Notes: generated from the sequence alone by a model not told the origin. A stretch of 31,748 nt of DNA from Deltaproteobacteria bacterium (GCA_023488945.1 JAMDBZ010000067.1:1-31748), one strand, 5' to 3'; counted from the first letter of the stretch, positions 18,947 through 26,155 are shown. Numbers and translations: made by a program.

Positions 18947-18990
18947 ATGGGGCCGTTTCCGGTGAATAGAGCGGGGGCCGCGACCGTCAT

Positions 18991-19581
18991 ATGATCGGGA
19001 CGAACGACAAGGTTCCCCCGGACGAGGAGCTGATCCGGGCCGCGCAGGAGGGCGACGAGGAGGCATTCCGGGCGCTGATGGAACGGTACAAGCGTCGCGC
19101 CTTCGCGGTGGCGGTGGGGATCGTGGGCGATCCCGACGACGCGATGGACGTGGTCCAGGAGGCGTTCGTCAAGCTGTTCTACAAGTTGAAGGAGTTCCGG
19201 TTCGGGTCGAACTTCTACACCTGGTTCTACCGGCTCCTGGTGAACCAGGCGATCGACCGGTGGAGGAAGTCGTCCCGTTCCCAGACGGTCTCCCTCGACG
19301 AGAAATGGCTCACCGAGGAAGACTCTCCGCCCGAGGCGGCCGTTTACCCGAGGACGCCGGAGGATCTCGTCGGGAACCGGGAGCTCGCGGAGGGGCTCAA
19401 GCGGGCCATCGCGGCGCTCCCGGAATACCACCGGGCGGTGATCCTCCTCCGGGAGGTGGAGGGGCTGGCGTACGAGGAGATCGCGGAGGTCCTCGGCTGC
19501 ACCTTGGGGACCGTGATGTCGCGCCTTCACTACGCAAGGGCGAAGCTCAAAGGGGCGCTCAAAGGGTTTCGGGAAGGATAG
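18991..19581 (+). CDS. ECF-type RNA polymerase sigma factor (RpoE-like)
   Basis: This is a 196-aa extracytoplasmic-function sigma factor. Region 2 spans residues 12-85 (LIRAAQEGDEEAFRALMERY, DVVQEAFVKLFYKL, NFYTWFYRLLVNQAIDRWRK), and region 4 spans 130-190 (LPEYHRAVILLREVEGLAYE, GTVMSRLHYARAKLK). It directs transcription of a stress or envelope regulon. The gene for its likely anti-sigma factor begins 4 bp after its stop. It follows polA by 44 bp. Confidence 0.95.
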   Translation: MIGTNDKVPPDEELIRAAQEGDEEAFRALMERYKRRAFAVAVGIVGDPDDAMDVVQEAFVKLFYKLKEFRFGSNFYTWFYRLLVNQAIDRWRKSSRSQTVSLDEKWLTEEDSPPEAAVYPRTPEDLVGNRELAEGLKRAIAALPEYHRAVILLREVEGLAYEEIAEVLGCTLGTVMSRLHYARAKLKGALKGFREG

Positions 19582-19585
19582 GACG

Positions 19586-20062
19586 ATGGACTGCAAAGAG
19601 GCACGGGCGATCCTGGAAGAGGCGATCGACGGGCGGCTCCCGCCGTCCCGGGCTTCGGCGCTCGCGGCCCACCTGGCCGGGTGCGTGTCCTGCGCGGCCG
19701 AGGAAGAGAAACTCCGCCGGGTCGGGGAGATGCTCAGGCTCTGGACGGCGGCGCGGGAGGAAGAGAAGGCGCCGCAGTTCGACGCGCTGTGGACGCGGGT
19801 GCAGGCCCGGATCAGGGAGCGGGAACGGACGGCCGGGGCGCCGGATTGGCTGCGGCGGTGGTTCTGGCTCCCGGCGGCGGTCGTTCTTGCGGTCCTGACG
19901 CTTCTGTTCTATCCTTCCGATGTGAACAGGGCGCCTTTTCACCCGAGGAACTTCGAAGTTTCGGTGGAAACGCTCGAATCCGATACCGCCACGGTTGCGC
20001 TCGTCGAAAAGGGGGACGATCTCCCCCCCGTGATCTGGATCATCGAAGATGGCAAGACGTAA
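19586..20062 (+). CDS. Anti-sigma factor with zinc-finger (zf-HC2) and one membrane helix
   Basis: The 158-aa protein starts with MDCKEARAILEEAIDGRLP and then HLAGCVSC, the HxxxCxxC zinc anti-sigma signature. A single membrane helix (WLPAAVVLAVLTLLFY) lies near residues 92-110, and the C-terminal 45 residues would face the periplasm. It is expected to hold the adjacent ECF sigma factor at the membrane until a signal arrives. The gene is spaced 4 bp from the sigma gene and overlaps the following secreted-protein gene by 14 bp. Confidence 0.9.
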   Translation: MDCKEARAILEEAIDGRLPPSRASALAAHLAGCVSCAAEEEKLRRVGEMLRLWTAAREEEKAPQFDALWTRVQARIRERERTAGAPDWLRRWFWLPAAVVLAVLTLLFYPSDVNRAPFHPRNFEVSVETLESDTATVALVEKGDDLPPVIWIIEDGKT

Positions 20063-20516
20063 GATCGCCGGGTGGGTGTTCGCCCCGGCCGTCCTCGCGC
20101 TGGCCGTCCTCCTCTGGACCGCCTGCCCCGGCACCTCCCGCGCCGCGGACGGCGTCGCGGTCGACATCGGCGTCGTGCTCGCCTCCAACGAGGGATCTTC
20201 GGTCGATCCCTCCCTCGCGACGCTTCGGGCGAAGCTCGGCTCGATGTTCAACTATTCGTCCTACAAGATGCTCGACCGGCTGCGCCGGCCGCTGGGCCTC
20301 GGGCAGACGGGCGATTTCGGGCTGCCGGGGGGACGGTCGATCCGCGTCACGCCGATCACGGCGGCGCGGAACAAGGCCCGGCTCGCCATCCAGATCATGG
20401 AAGGAAGCCGGAACCTCGTCACGACGACCGTGGGAATGTCCCGCGGCGGGATGGTCCTCGTCGGCGGACCCCGCTACCAGAACGGGACCCTCATCCTCCT
20501 GATCTCCGCCGAGTAG
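20049..20516 (+). CDS. Secreted protein of unknown function, third gene of sigma operon
   Basis: This is a 155-aa protein with an N-terminal signal (MARRKIAG, then VFAPAVLALAVLLWTACPG, with cleavage likely after SRA). The mature part is small and beta-rich (VAVDIGVVLASNEG, SIRVTPITAARNKARLAIQI, GMVLVGGPRYQNGTLILLIS). I do not recognise a named family. The overlap with the anti-sigma gene suggests a periplasmic sensor or modulator of that sigma pair; this is inference from context only. The Cys in the signal is not in a proper lipobox. Confidence 0.8.
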   Translation: MARRKIAGWVFAPAVLALAVLLWTACPGTSRAADGVAVDIGVVLASNEGSSVDPSLATLRAKLGSMFNYSSYKMLDRLRRPLGLGQTGDFGLPGGRSIRVTPITAARNKARLAIQIMEGSRNLVTTTVGMSRGGMVLVGGPRYQNGTLILLISAE

Positions 20517-20520
20517 CCGC

Positions 20521-20725
20521 GCCCCCGCCTGCGCTGCCGTTCACCTGGCGCATGACGCTGAACTGGTCAGCGCGTTGCGGCGGACTTGCGCTCGTCCTTG
20601 CCTGACGCAAGCCGTCGAATTCACACCGCGGCTTGCAGCGGACATGCGGTGGGAACTGCCCGACGCATGACGCTGAAGCCGCACAACGGCGACCCGGCGT
20701 CCGAATAAAATCGCGGTGGACGCCG
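20521..20725. repeat. Array of four hairpins with 15-nt loops, three sharing sequence
   Basis: The gene-free stretch 20517-20813 holds a structured array. Hairpin 1: TGCG 20530-20533 with CGCA 20549-20552. Hairpin 2: CTTGCG 20585-20590 with CGCAAG 20606-20611. Hairpin 3: CATGCG 20643-20648 with CGCATG 20664-20669. Each has a loop of exactly 15 nt, and the loops are 57-58 bp apart. Hairpin 3 is extended outward by a 12-bp stem (20628-20640 with 20671-20682) containing one bulged G. Stems 2 and 3 differ by a compensating T-A/A-T change. CGCATGACGCTGAA occurs at 20549 and 20664. A fourth hairpin, CGGCGTCC/GGACGCCG (20695-20725), also has a 15-nt loop but unrelated sequence. Function unknown; attC-like or REP-like elements are candidates. 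Confidence 0.65.
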
Positions 20726-20813
20726 TATCATGGACAAGACGAGGAAACCGAGCCCGCGGGGCCGGGGTTTAATTCAACAGGCGGACCGAAAGCCCCGGAA
20801 GGAGGAGAGAAAG

Positions 20814-21200
20814 ATGAAGAAAATCATGGCGATCATCGTGGTGGCCGGCCTCCTGGCCACGTTGGCGCCCGCCGGAGCCTACGCCGGTGACCGGGAATGG
20901 GCGACGGCCGGAAAGATCCTGACCGGGATCATCGGGCTCAGCATCCTGGGGAACGCGCTCGCGTACCCGGCCCCGGTCTACGCGCCTCCTCCGAGGGTCT
21001 ATTACGCCCCCCCGGAGCAGGTCTGGGTCCCTGGCCATTACGTGACGCGGTTCCAGCGGCACTGGGTCCCGGGGCACTGGGAATACGGCCGGTACGAGGA
21101 TGAGGATGACGACGATTACGGCGGCGGCCGGGTCTGGATCTCCGGGCATTACGTGGCCAATGAAGTCCAGGTCTGGATCCCCGGCCACTGGGAGGGGTAA
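20814..21200 (+). CDS. Secreted WxPGHW-repeat protein
   Basis: This is a 128-aa protein with a clear signal peptide (MKKIMAIIVVAGLLATL, cleavage near AYA). The mature half carries four aromatic repeats: VWVPGHYV, HWVPGHWEYG, VWISGHYV and VWIPGHWEG, with an acidic DEDDDD stretch between pairs. Similar W-x-x-G-x-W/YXWGXW repeat proteins are secreted or envelope-bound and of unknown function. GGAAGGAGGAG lies before ATG 20814, so this start is strong; an in-frame ATG at 20730 would precede the signal peptide with a basic leader and is rejected. It sits directly after the hairpin array. Confidence 0.83.
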   Translation: MKKIMAIIVVAGLLATLAPAGAYAGDREWATAGKILTGIIGLSILGNALAYPAPVYAPPPRVYYAPPEQVWVPGHYVTRFQRHWVPGHWEYGRYEDEDDDDYGGGRVWISGHYVANEVQVWIPGHWEG

Positions 21201-21531
21201 CGCCCGTCTCCACCGTCTCGCGACGAACCCCGGTGAGAAATGCGGGTTAATTGAGTGCCTCGGACCCTCCACGGCACTGCGGCCATGGGCCCTGCATGGC
21301 CCCGCCGGATCGGTGCACGTTTTTGAAATATCATTTGCGATCCTGAAATCGCGTTGGAGTCGCTCCTCCCTTTCTCGCCCCGCCATCGGATCGATGCCCG
21401 CAATGACCACCTGTGTTATCAGGCGAATACGTTCACGGTTCCCACGGAATCCGTTCAGGCACGCAGATTGAAGTCGCCATGCTCGACGGTCCGCATTCCA
21501 GCCAGCCACCCGGGGACCGGGAGCGAGCGCA
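21201..21531. other. Gene-free gap
   Basis: This gap of 331 bp has no convincing coding frame. It contains one 7-bp inverted repeat, GGCCATG/CATGGCC (21281-21301), without a T-run, and a short AT-rich patch near 21318-21335. I see no RNA gene or clear promoter. Confidence 0.5.
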
Positions 21532-21975
21532 ATGAATCTCGAGACGACTTCCAGACTCCTGATGAGCATTGTCGCCGCGGCCGCGCTTTTCGCCGGTTGC
21601 GGCGGGGGGGACACGCCCCAGGGCGGCGCGTCGGCGCCGCCGGAATCCGCGTCCGTGCTGGCCTGGGACCCTCCCGCGACATACAACGACAATACTTCCA
21701 TGGATCCGTACGCCGATCTCGACTATTACGAACTCTACCTTCGTCAGGACGGCAACTTCACCGACAACGACCTGCCGGTCGTCCAGGTGGCCGCCGTGTC
21801 GGATGTTCCTTCGGCGGACAATCAATCCGTCGTGAGGTCGCTGGTCACGGAGTTCGACCTGGACCTCATCCCGCAGATTCCCCAAGGGGCTCGGCTGTAC
21901 GTTTCCATGAAGGCCGTCGGGATCGACGGACAGAAGTCGGCGTTCATGACCCCGGTCGCCTGGGACCGCATGTAG
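21532..21975 (+). CDS. Putative lipoprotein with fibronectin III-like domain
   Basis: This is a 147-aa protein with a lipobox LFAGC at the end of a hydrophobic leader, so it is likely lipid-anchored. The mature part begins with a Gly/Pro/Ala linker and then a single beta domain: VLAWDPPATYNDNT, LDYYELYLRQDG and ARLYVSMKAVGIDGQKSAF, an FN3-like pattern. The following gene starts at the very next base after its stop and encodes related domains, so the two are probably translated together and act at the cell surface. Function unknown. Confidence 0.78.
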   Translation: MNLETTSRLLMSIVAAAALFAGCGGGDTPQGGASAPPESASVLAWDPPATYNDNTSMDPYADLDYYELYLRQDGNFTDNDLPVVQVAAVSDVPSADNQSVVRSLVTEFDLDLIPQIPQGARLYVSMKAVGIDGQKSAFMTPVAWDRM

Positions 21976-23031
21976 ATGTCGGGCTCCGCGATGTTGCGCA
22001 AGTCCGCGCTTGGCCTCGTTGTCATCGGGCTCCTTCTGGCGGCAACCGGGACCGCGCTGGGGGAGACCCGCACCGCGTCGTGGGACCCGGTCACCACGTA
22101 CACGGACAACACCCCGATCGAAGCGGGGAAGACGGTGACCTACACCGTGTACTGGACCACGGACGCCGGGCTGGCTTTGGCGTCGCTTCGAACGATCGCC
22201 TCTTCCGTGACACAGACCTCCGCGACATTCGACCCCGACGTCCAGGGGATGCCGCGCGGGCAGACCGTCTATTTCACGATCAAGACAGTCCTGAGCACCG
22301 GCGAGGAGTCGGCGCTCGCCCCGGCGTATGCGTGGGTGGTGCCGCTCTCCGGCGGTCCTCCGACTCTTTCCTCCTTGTCGATCAGCGGCCCCTCCTCGGT
22401 CAACGAAGGGAGCACGGGGACGTACGCGGCGACGGCAACCTGGAGCGACAACACGACGACGACGGTTGCGCCGACCTGGAGCGTCTCGCCGGCCTACGCG
22501 ACGATCGACGCCTCCGGGGTGCTGACGGCGGGGACGGTGAGCGCGACGCAGACGGTGACGGTGACGGCGTCCTACACGAGCGGCGGGGTGACGAAGACCG
22601 CGACGAAGTCCGTGAGCATCGTCGACATACCGTCACGGCTGCCCGCCCCGCCGGGGAACATCGACATAACCGGCCCGGTCCAGTCGGCGCCCACGGCGAC
22701 GTGGCGGCTCTCCTGGGATCCCGTCGTGACATACGCGGACGGTTCGCTCCTCGACGCCGGGGCCAGCGTCCGGTACACCGCCTATTGGACCGTGGACTCG
22801 AGCCTGTCGCCCGCCTCGCTGCAGCCGCTCGTCTCGCTGACTCCCGGCACGTCCATCGAGTTCGACCCGGCCGCGCAGGGAATGGTGAGTCACCAGCGGG
22901 TCTACCTTACGACGAGGGCGACTCTCGACACGGGAGCCCAGTCCGGGCTGTCGAGCGCGCTCTCGTGGCGCGTGTCGAACCCGGGACCGGCCTCCCCCCT
23001 CGGCGGAAGGATCCTGAAAAAAGCGAAATAG
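21976..23031 (+). CDS. Secreted protein with FN3-like, BIG2-like, FN3-like domains
   Basis: This is a 351-aa protein. A signal peptide (KSALGLVVIGLLLAATGTAL) is followed by an FN3-like domain (ASWDPVTTYTDNTPIEAGKT), then a BIG2-like Ig domain (LSSLSISGPSSVNEGSTGTY to TKSVSIVD), then a second FN3-like domain (LSWDPVVTYADGSLLDAG). The two FN3-like parts are clearly duplicates, sharing WDPVxTYxD and YTxYWTxDxxLxxASL. A Lys-rich end (GRILKKAK) closes the protein. ATG 21976 abuts the previous stop; ATG 21991 is an alternative nearer the signal. Likely extracellular binding or adhesion; not recognised further. Confidence 0.78.
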   Translation: MSGSAMLRKSALGLVVIGLLLAATGTALGETRTASWDPVTTYTDNTPIEAGKTVTYTVYWTTDAGLALASLRTIASSVTQTSATFDPDVQGMPRGQTVYFTIKTVLSTGEESALAPAYAWVVPLSGGPPTLSSLSISGPSSVNEGSTGTYAATATWSDNTTTTVAPTWSVSPAYATIDASGVLTAGTVSATQTVTVTASYTSGGVTKTATKSVSIVDIPSRLPAPPGNIDITGPVQSAPTATWRLSWDPVVTYADGSLLDAGASVRYTAYWTVDSSLSPASLQPLVSLTPGTSIEFDPAAQGMVSHQRVYLTTRATLDTGAQSGLSSALSWRVSNPGPASPLGGRILKKAK

Positions 23032-23112
23032 CGCCGGGGTGGCCGGGCGCTGTCCCGGGGAACGGTATTTTCGGCGTCGAGCGTCCCGCCGCCGGTGATA
23101 TCCTGTCCGGCA

Positions 23113-23943
23113 ATGGTACTGCACAGGGCGCCCATGTCGGAGGACCCGCCGCCGGCCGGCACGGCGCTGCGCCACTCGCTCTGGAACCTGCTGTTCCGGA
23201 TCGTCTCCTCGACCGACCATTCGAGGACGGCGTGGACGGCGATCCTGCGCGGCTCCTGCCTTTGCTTCTTCAAGTCGCCGATCGACGAGCTCCCGCTGTC
23301 CGACAACGAGGCGTCGCGGAGGGATTTCCGCGATTGTTTCTACGCGCTGCCCGATCACCGCGTCTACGACCTCTACGAGTTCCTGCTCTCCGATGATCGC
23401 GCGGGCCTCAAGGAGGCCGACCGGAAGCTCATCCGGCACAACGTCAACCGGGTCCTCGACGAGGAGCTGGCCCCGGTGCGGCTTCTGCGCGACCGGTTCG
23501 TCCCGCTGGCCGACTCGGCCGGCTTTGACGCGGTGGCCGGGGCGGAGGAGTCGCTCTCCCTGTTCGGGATGGAAGCCGCCGCCCGGCACCAGGCCAACGC
23601 GATCGCGTTCCTGTCGCGCCGGCCGGAGCCGGCGGCGGCCGATGCCGTCCGGGAGGCGGTCCTGGCGGTGGCCGCCGTGGTGCGGACGTTGAGCGGCGCG
23701 ACGGGACCGATTGCCGTGGGAACGGTCCAACCGGTCGCGGAGCGGCTCGCGATCGGCGCGGAGCTTTCGGCCGGGGTCGAGGCGCTCCTGCGCCGCGCGC
23801 ATGCCGCAAGCGGCCTGCCCGGGGCAACGCCCGCCCCTGTCGATTTCGCGGAGGCGAAGCTCCTCGTCGTCCTGTGCTCGTCCCTCATCGAATTTCTCCT
23901 CGCCCGGTCGGGCCGGGAAGACGTGCCGAACCTGAAGGCATAG
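23113..23943 (+). CDS. AbiJ-NTD4-domain abortive infection-like protein
   Basis: This is a 276-aa protein resembling AbiJ N-terminal domain 4 proteins. It has LRHSLWNLL near residue 19, FFKSPIDELP (52-61), a YDLYEFLL helix (85-92) and VNRVLDEELAPVRLLRDRFV followed by PLADSAGFDAVAGAEESL, matching the family pattern as I remember it. The C-terminal half (ADAVREAVLAVAAVVRTLSG, then LLVVLCSSLIEFLL) resembles the region usually following this domain. AbiJ proteins cause abortive phage infection in Lactococcus; the mechanism is not settled. The usual FSERxG start is missing. Start is uncertain among GTG 23095, ATG 23113 and ATG 23134. It neighbours toxin-antitoxin remnants. Confidence 0.7.
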   Translation: MVLHRAPMSEDPPPAGTALRHSLWNLLFRIVSSTDHSRTAWTAILRGSCLCFFKSPIDELPLSDNEASRRDFRDCFYALPDHRVYDLYEFLLSDDRAGLKEADRKLIRHNVNRVLDEELAPVRLLRDRFVPLADSAGFDAVAGAEESLSLFGMEAAARHQANAIAFLSRRPEPAAADAVREAVLAVAAVVRTLSGATGPIAVGTVQPVAERLAIGAELSAGVEALLRRAHAASGLPGATPAPVDFAEAKLLVVLCSSLIEFLLARSGREDVPNLKA

Positions 23944-23967
23944 CCGATCCGCGGCCTTCTATCGCGG

Positions 23968-23985
23968 ATGATAATGAATTATCAT
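23968..23985. promoter_or_regulatory. Perfect AT-rich palindrome, operator-like (Fur-box-like)
   Basis: ATGATAAT-GA-ATTATCAT is a perfect 8-bp inverted repeat with a 2-bp centre, 19-36 bp upstream of the nucleotidyltransferase start. It resembles the Fur 7-1-7 dyad TGATAATnATTATCA but is one base longer in the centre. It could instead be an autoregulatory operator of the MntA/HepT module. AT-rich sequence is rare in this neighbourhood, which supports a site. Confidence 0.5.
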
Positions 23986-24003
23986 TCCGTCGAGGAGGGC
24001 CAG

Positions 24004-24318
24004 GTGTCGAAGGCGATCGATAATTCGCCGAAATCCGAGATCGCCGCGTCCTGCCGGTGGTGGAAGATCTCGGAGATGGCGCTGTTCGGTTCGGTTGTGC
24101 GCGAGGACTTCCGGGCCGACAGCGATATCGACGTCCTTGTCTCGTTTGCGCCGGATGCGGAGTGGTGTTTTCTCGACCACGTGCGGATGGAGCAGGAGTT
24201 GGAGGGGATTCTCGGGCGCAAGGTCGATCTTGTCACCCGGAAAGCTGTCGAGCGGAGCGGCAACCGGGCCCGGCGCGAAGCCGTCCTGTCGGCCGCCCGG
24301 ATCATCCATGCCGCGTGA
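24004..24318 (+). CDS. MntA-type minimal nucleotidyltransferase (antitoxin)
   Basis: This is a 104-aa protein of the minimal nucleotidyltransferase family. The motif LFGSVVREDFRADSDIDVLV holds the GS pair and catalytic Asp41 and Asp43. In MntA-HepT systems this protein inactivates the HepT RNase toxin by AMPylation. GTG 24004 is preceded by AGGAGG with a 5-nt spacer and is favoured over ATG 23968, which lies inside the palindrome and lacks a ribosome site. Its 3' end overlaps a HepT remnant, so the pair may no longer be functional. Confidence 0.85.
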   Translation: MSKAIDNSPKSEIAASCRWWKISEMALFGSVVREDFRADSDIDVLVSFAPDAEWCFLDHVRMEQELEGILGRKVDLVTRKAVERSGNRARREAVLSAARIIHAA

Positions 24319-24373
24319 CGAGGCGGCGTCGCTCGCCGACACCATATGCCGAACTGCCGCTTTTCGGGAATAA
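24308..24373 (+). pseudogene. Remnant of HepT toxin (N-terminal ~21 residues)
   Basis: An ATG at 24308 overlaps the end of the nucleotidyltransferase gene and encodes MPRDEAASLADTICRTAAFR plus one residue before a stop. The start resembles HepT proteins, which often begin M(P)RD, then a leucine/aspartate helix and an aromatic residue. HepT is normally about 110-140 aa, and the cysK promoter follows at once, so nearly all of the toxin gene is gone. The match is short and rests on position as much as sequence. Confidence 0.5.
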
Positions 24374-24377
24374 TCGA

Positions 24378-24406
24378 TTGACAACGGGCAAACAGATAAA
24401 TACTAT
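24378..24406 (+). promoter_or_regulatory. Near-consensus sigma-70 promoter of cysK
   Basis: TTGACA (24378-24383), a 17-nt spacer and TACTAT (24401-24406) form a near-perfect housekeeping promoter 31 bp upstream of the cysK ATG. The segment from the -10 to the start is strongly AT-rich, and CTAT/ATAG half-sites around ATAAGCC (24403-24417) overlap the start-site region and could be a repressor operator, for example of the Rrf2 type. GGGAGG precedes the ATG. Confidence 0.72.
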
Positions 24407-24436
24407 ATAAGCCATAGACTAAATAGGGAGGCTGGT

Positions 24437-25417
24437 ATGGGGACCTGGTACCACGATAACTCTCTTTCGATCGGCCGCACGCCGCTCGTCAAGCTCAACC
24501 GGATCGTCGACGGCGCGCCCGCAACCGTCCTCGGGAAGGTGGAGGGACGCAACCCCGCTTATTCCGTCAAGTGCCGGATCGGCGCCTCGATGGTGTGGGA
24601 CGCGGAGCAGAAAGGGTTGCTCGGCCCCGGCAAGACGATCGTCGAGCCCACCTCGGGAAACACGGGAATCGCGCTCGCCTACGTCGCCGCCGCGCGCGGA
24701 TACGACCTGATCCTCACGATGCCCGAGACGATGAGCATCGAGCGGAGGATGGTCCTCAAGGCGTTCGGCTCGAAGCTGGTGCTCACCGAGGGCGCCAAGG
24801 GGATGAAGGGGGCGATCGAGAAGGCCGAGGAGATCGTCGCGTCCGATCCCGCCCGCCATTACATGCCGCAACAGTTCAAGAACCCGGCCAACCCGAAGAT
24901 CCACGAAGACACGACCGGTCCCGAGATCTGGGAGGACACGAACGGCGCGATCGACGTCCTCGTCTCGGGCATCGGGACCGGCGGGACGATCACGGGGGTC
25001 TCCCGCTATATCAAGAACACGAAGGGGAAAAAGATCCTCTCGGTCGCCGTCGAGCCGATCCACAGCCCCGTGATCACGCAGAAGCTGCGCGGAGAGCCGC
25101 TCAAGCCAGGGCCCCACAAGATCCAGGGGATCGGCGCCGGGTTCATCCCCGACGTCCTCGACCTGTCGCTCGTCGACCGGGTCGAGACGGTGACGAACGA
25201 CGAATCGATCTCCTTCGCCCGGCGGCTGGCGCGGGAGGAGGGGATCCTCTCCGGGATTTCCTGCGGCGCCGCGGCGGCCGTGGCCGTCCGGCTCGCGAAG
25301 CTCCCCGAGTTCGCCGGCAAGACGATCGTGACCATCCTGCCCGACGCCGGGGAGCGGTACCTCACGACGGCCCTGTTCGAGGGATGGTTCGAGAACGAGA
25401 TGGCGGCGACGATCTGA
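24437..25417 (+). CDS. cysK: Cysteine synthase (O-acetylserine sulfhydrylase)
   Basis: This PLP enzyme forms cysteine from O-acetylserine and sulfide. The PLP lysine is in [14 protein letters not shown], the substrate loop is [12 protein letters not shown], and the phosphate-binding loop is [22 protein letters not shown] near the C-terminus is also conserved. The length of 326 aa is typical of CysK rather than CysM. It is monocistronic with its own strong promoter and ends convergent with menG, 30 bp away. Confidence 0.95.
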   Translation: MGTWYHDNSLSIGRTPLVKLNRIVDGAPATVLGKVEGRNPAYSVKCRIGASMVWDAEQKGLLGPGKTIVEPTSGNTGIALAYVAAARGYDLILTMPETMSIERRMVLKAFGSKLVLTEGAKGMKGAIEKAEEIVASDPARHYMPQQFKNPANPKIHEDTTGPEIWEDTNGAIDVLVSGIGTGGTITGVSRYIKNTKGKKILSVAVEPIHSPVITQKLRGEPLKPGPHKIQGIGAGFIPDVLDLSLVDRVETVTNDESISFARRLAREEGILSGISCGAAAAVAVRLAKLPEFAGKTIVTILPDAGERYLTTALFEGWFENEMAATI

Positions 25418-25424
25418 TGCACCG

Positions 25425-25460
25425 GGGGACCGTCGCGCCCGGCCCGTTCAGCGGGTCCCC
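25425..25460. terminator. Inverted repeat between convergent cysK and menG
   Basis: GGGGACC (25425-25431) and GGTCCCC (25454-25460) form a 7-bp stem with a 22-nt loop spanning the gap and the last codons of menG. No T-run is present, so the terminator role is a guess based on position. Confidence 0.3.
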
Positions 25461-26155
25461 ACGTAGAGCGTGACGATCCCGAAGGTGAGCGGCCGGAAGC
25501 GGACCTCGGAGCATCCGGCCGCCCGCATCATCGCGGCGAATTCCGGCGGCGGCGGGAAAGCCTCCACCGACCGGGGGAGATAGGCGTAGGCGCTGCGCCG
25601 CGAGAAGAGTCCGCCCAGCCGCGGCAGCACCCTCGTGAAGTAGAGGCGGTAGGCCGTGCCGAAGAAGGGCGACCGCGGCCGCGAGAACTCGAGGACCGCC
25701 ACGCGCCCCCCGGGCCGGACCACGCGGCACATCTCGGACAGCCCGGCCTGCCGGTCGACGACGTTGCGGATCCCGAAAGCGATCGACGCCGAATCGAACG
25801 CGCCGTCCCGAAAGGGGAGCGCCTCGCCCGGTGCCTTCACAAACGCCATTCTCCCGCCGCGCCCGGCACGGACCGCCTTCTCCCACCCGATCCGCATCAT
25901 CTCGATCGAGATGTCGGACCCGACCACGCGGGCGCCGTCCCCCTTCTGCCGAAAGATCTCCAGCGCGACGTCGGCGGTTCCCGTCGCCACGTCGAGGTGG
26001 CGGCCGCCGGCCGCCGGGACCATCTCGGCGACGGCGGCGCGCCTCCAGTACCGGTCCCTCCGCAGGGAGAGGAGCCGGTTCAGGAAGTCGTAACGCGGGG
26101 CGATCGAGGAGAACATCTCCCCGATGGCTCGATTCCTCTCGTCCAGCCTGTACAC
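25448..26155 (-). CDS. menG: Demethylmenaquinone methyltransferase (MenG/UbiE)
   Basis: This SAM-dependent methyltransferase performs the last step of menaquinone synthesis. It begins with FSSIAPRYDFLNRLLSL, a family hallmark; the SAM motif is HLDVATGTADVALE, and FGIRNVVDRQAGLSEMCRV and GRVAVLEFSRP match UbiE signatures. The length is 235 aa. The start is GTG 26155, which sets the N-terminus at MYRLDERNRAIGEMF as in homologues. Menaquinone rather than ubiquinone is inferred from the anaerobic gene context. Confidence 0.93.
   Translation of the reverse strand: MYRLDERNRAIGEMFSSIAPRYDFLNRLLSLRRDRYWRRAAVAEMVPAAGGRHLDVATGTADVALEIFRQKGDGARVVGSDISIEMMRIGWEKAVRAGRGGRMAFVKAPGEALPFRDGAFDSASIAFGIRNVVDRQAGLSEMCRVVRPGGRVAVLEFSRPRSPFFGTAYRLYFTRVLPRLGGLFSRRSAYAYLPRSVEAFPPPPEFAAMMRAAGCSEVRFRPLTFGIVTLYVGTR

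Noticed and set aside
16757..19066. Long minus-strand open frame opposite polA
   Set aside because: Antisense shadow with low-complexity composition; polA is complete on the plus strand.
20521..20813. Protein-coding gene in the gap before the WxPGHW gene
   Set aside because: Short frames here lack ribosome sites and run through hairpin repeats; no domain recognised.
21354..23396. 680-codon plus-strand frame spanning the surface-protein genes
   Set aside because: Arg/Gly/His-rich shadow; the other frame gives a lipobox, a signal peptide and FN3/BIG2 domains.
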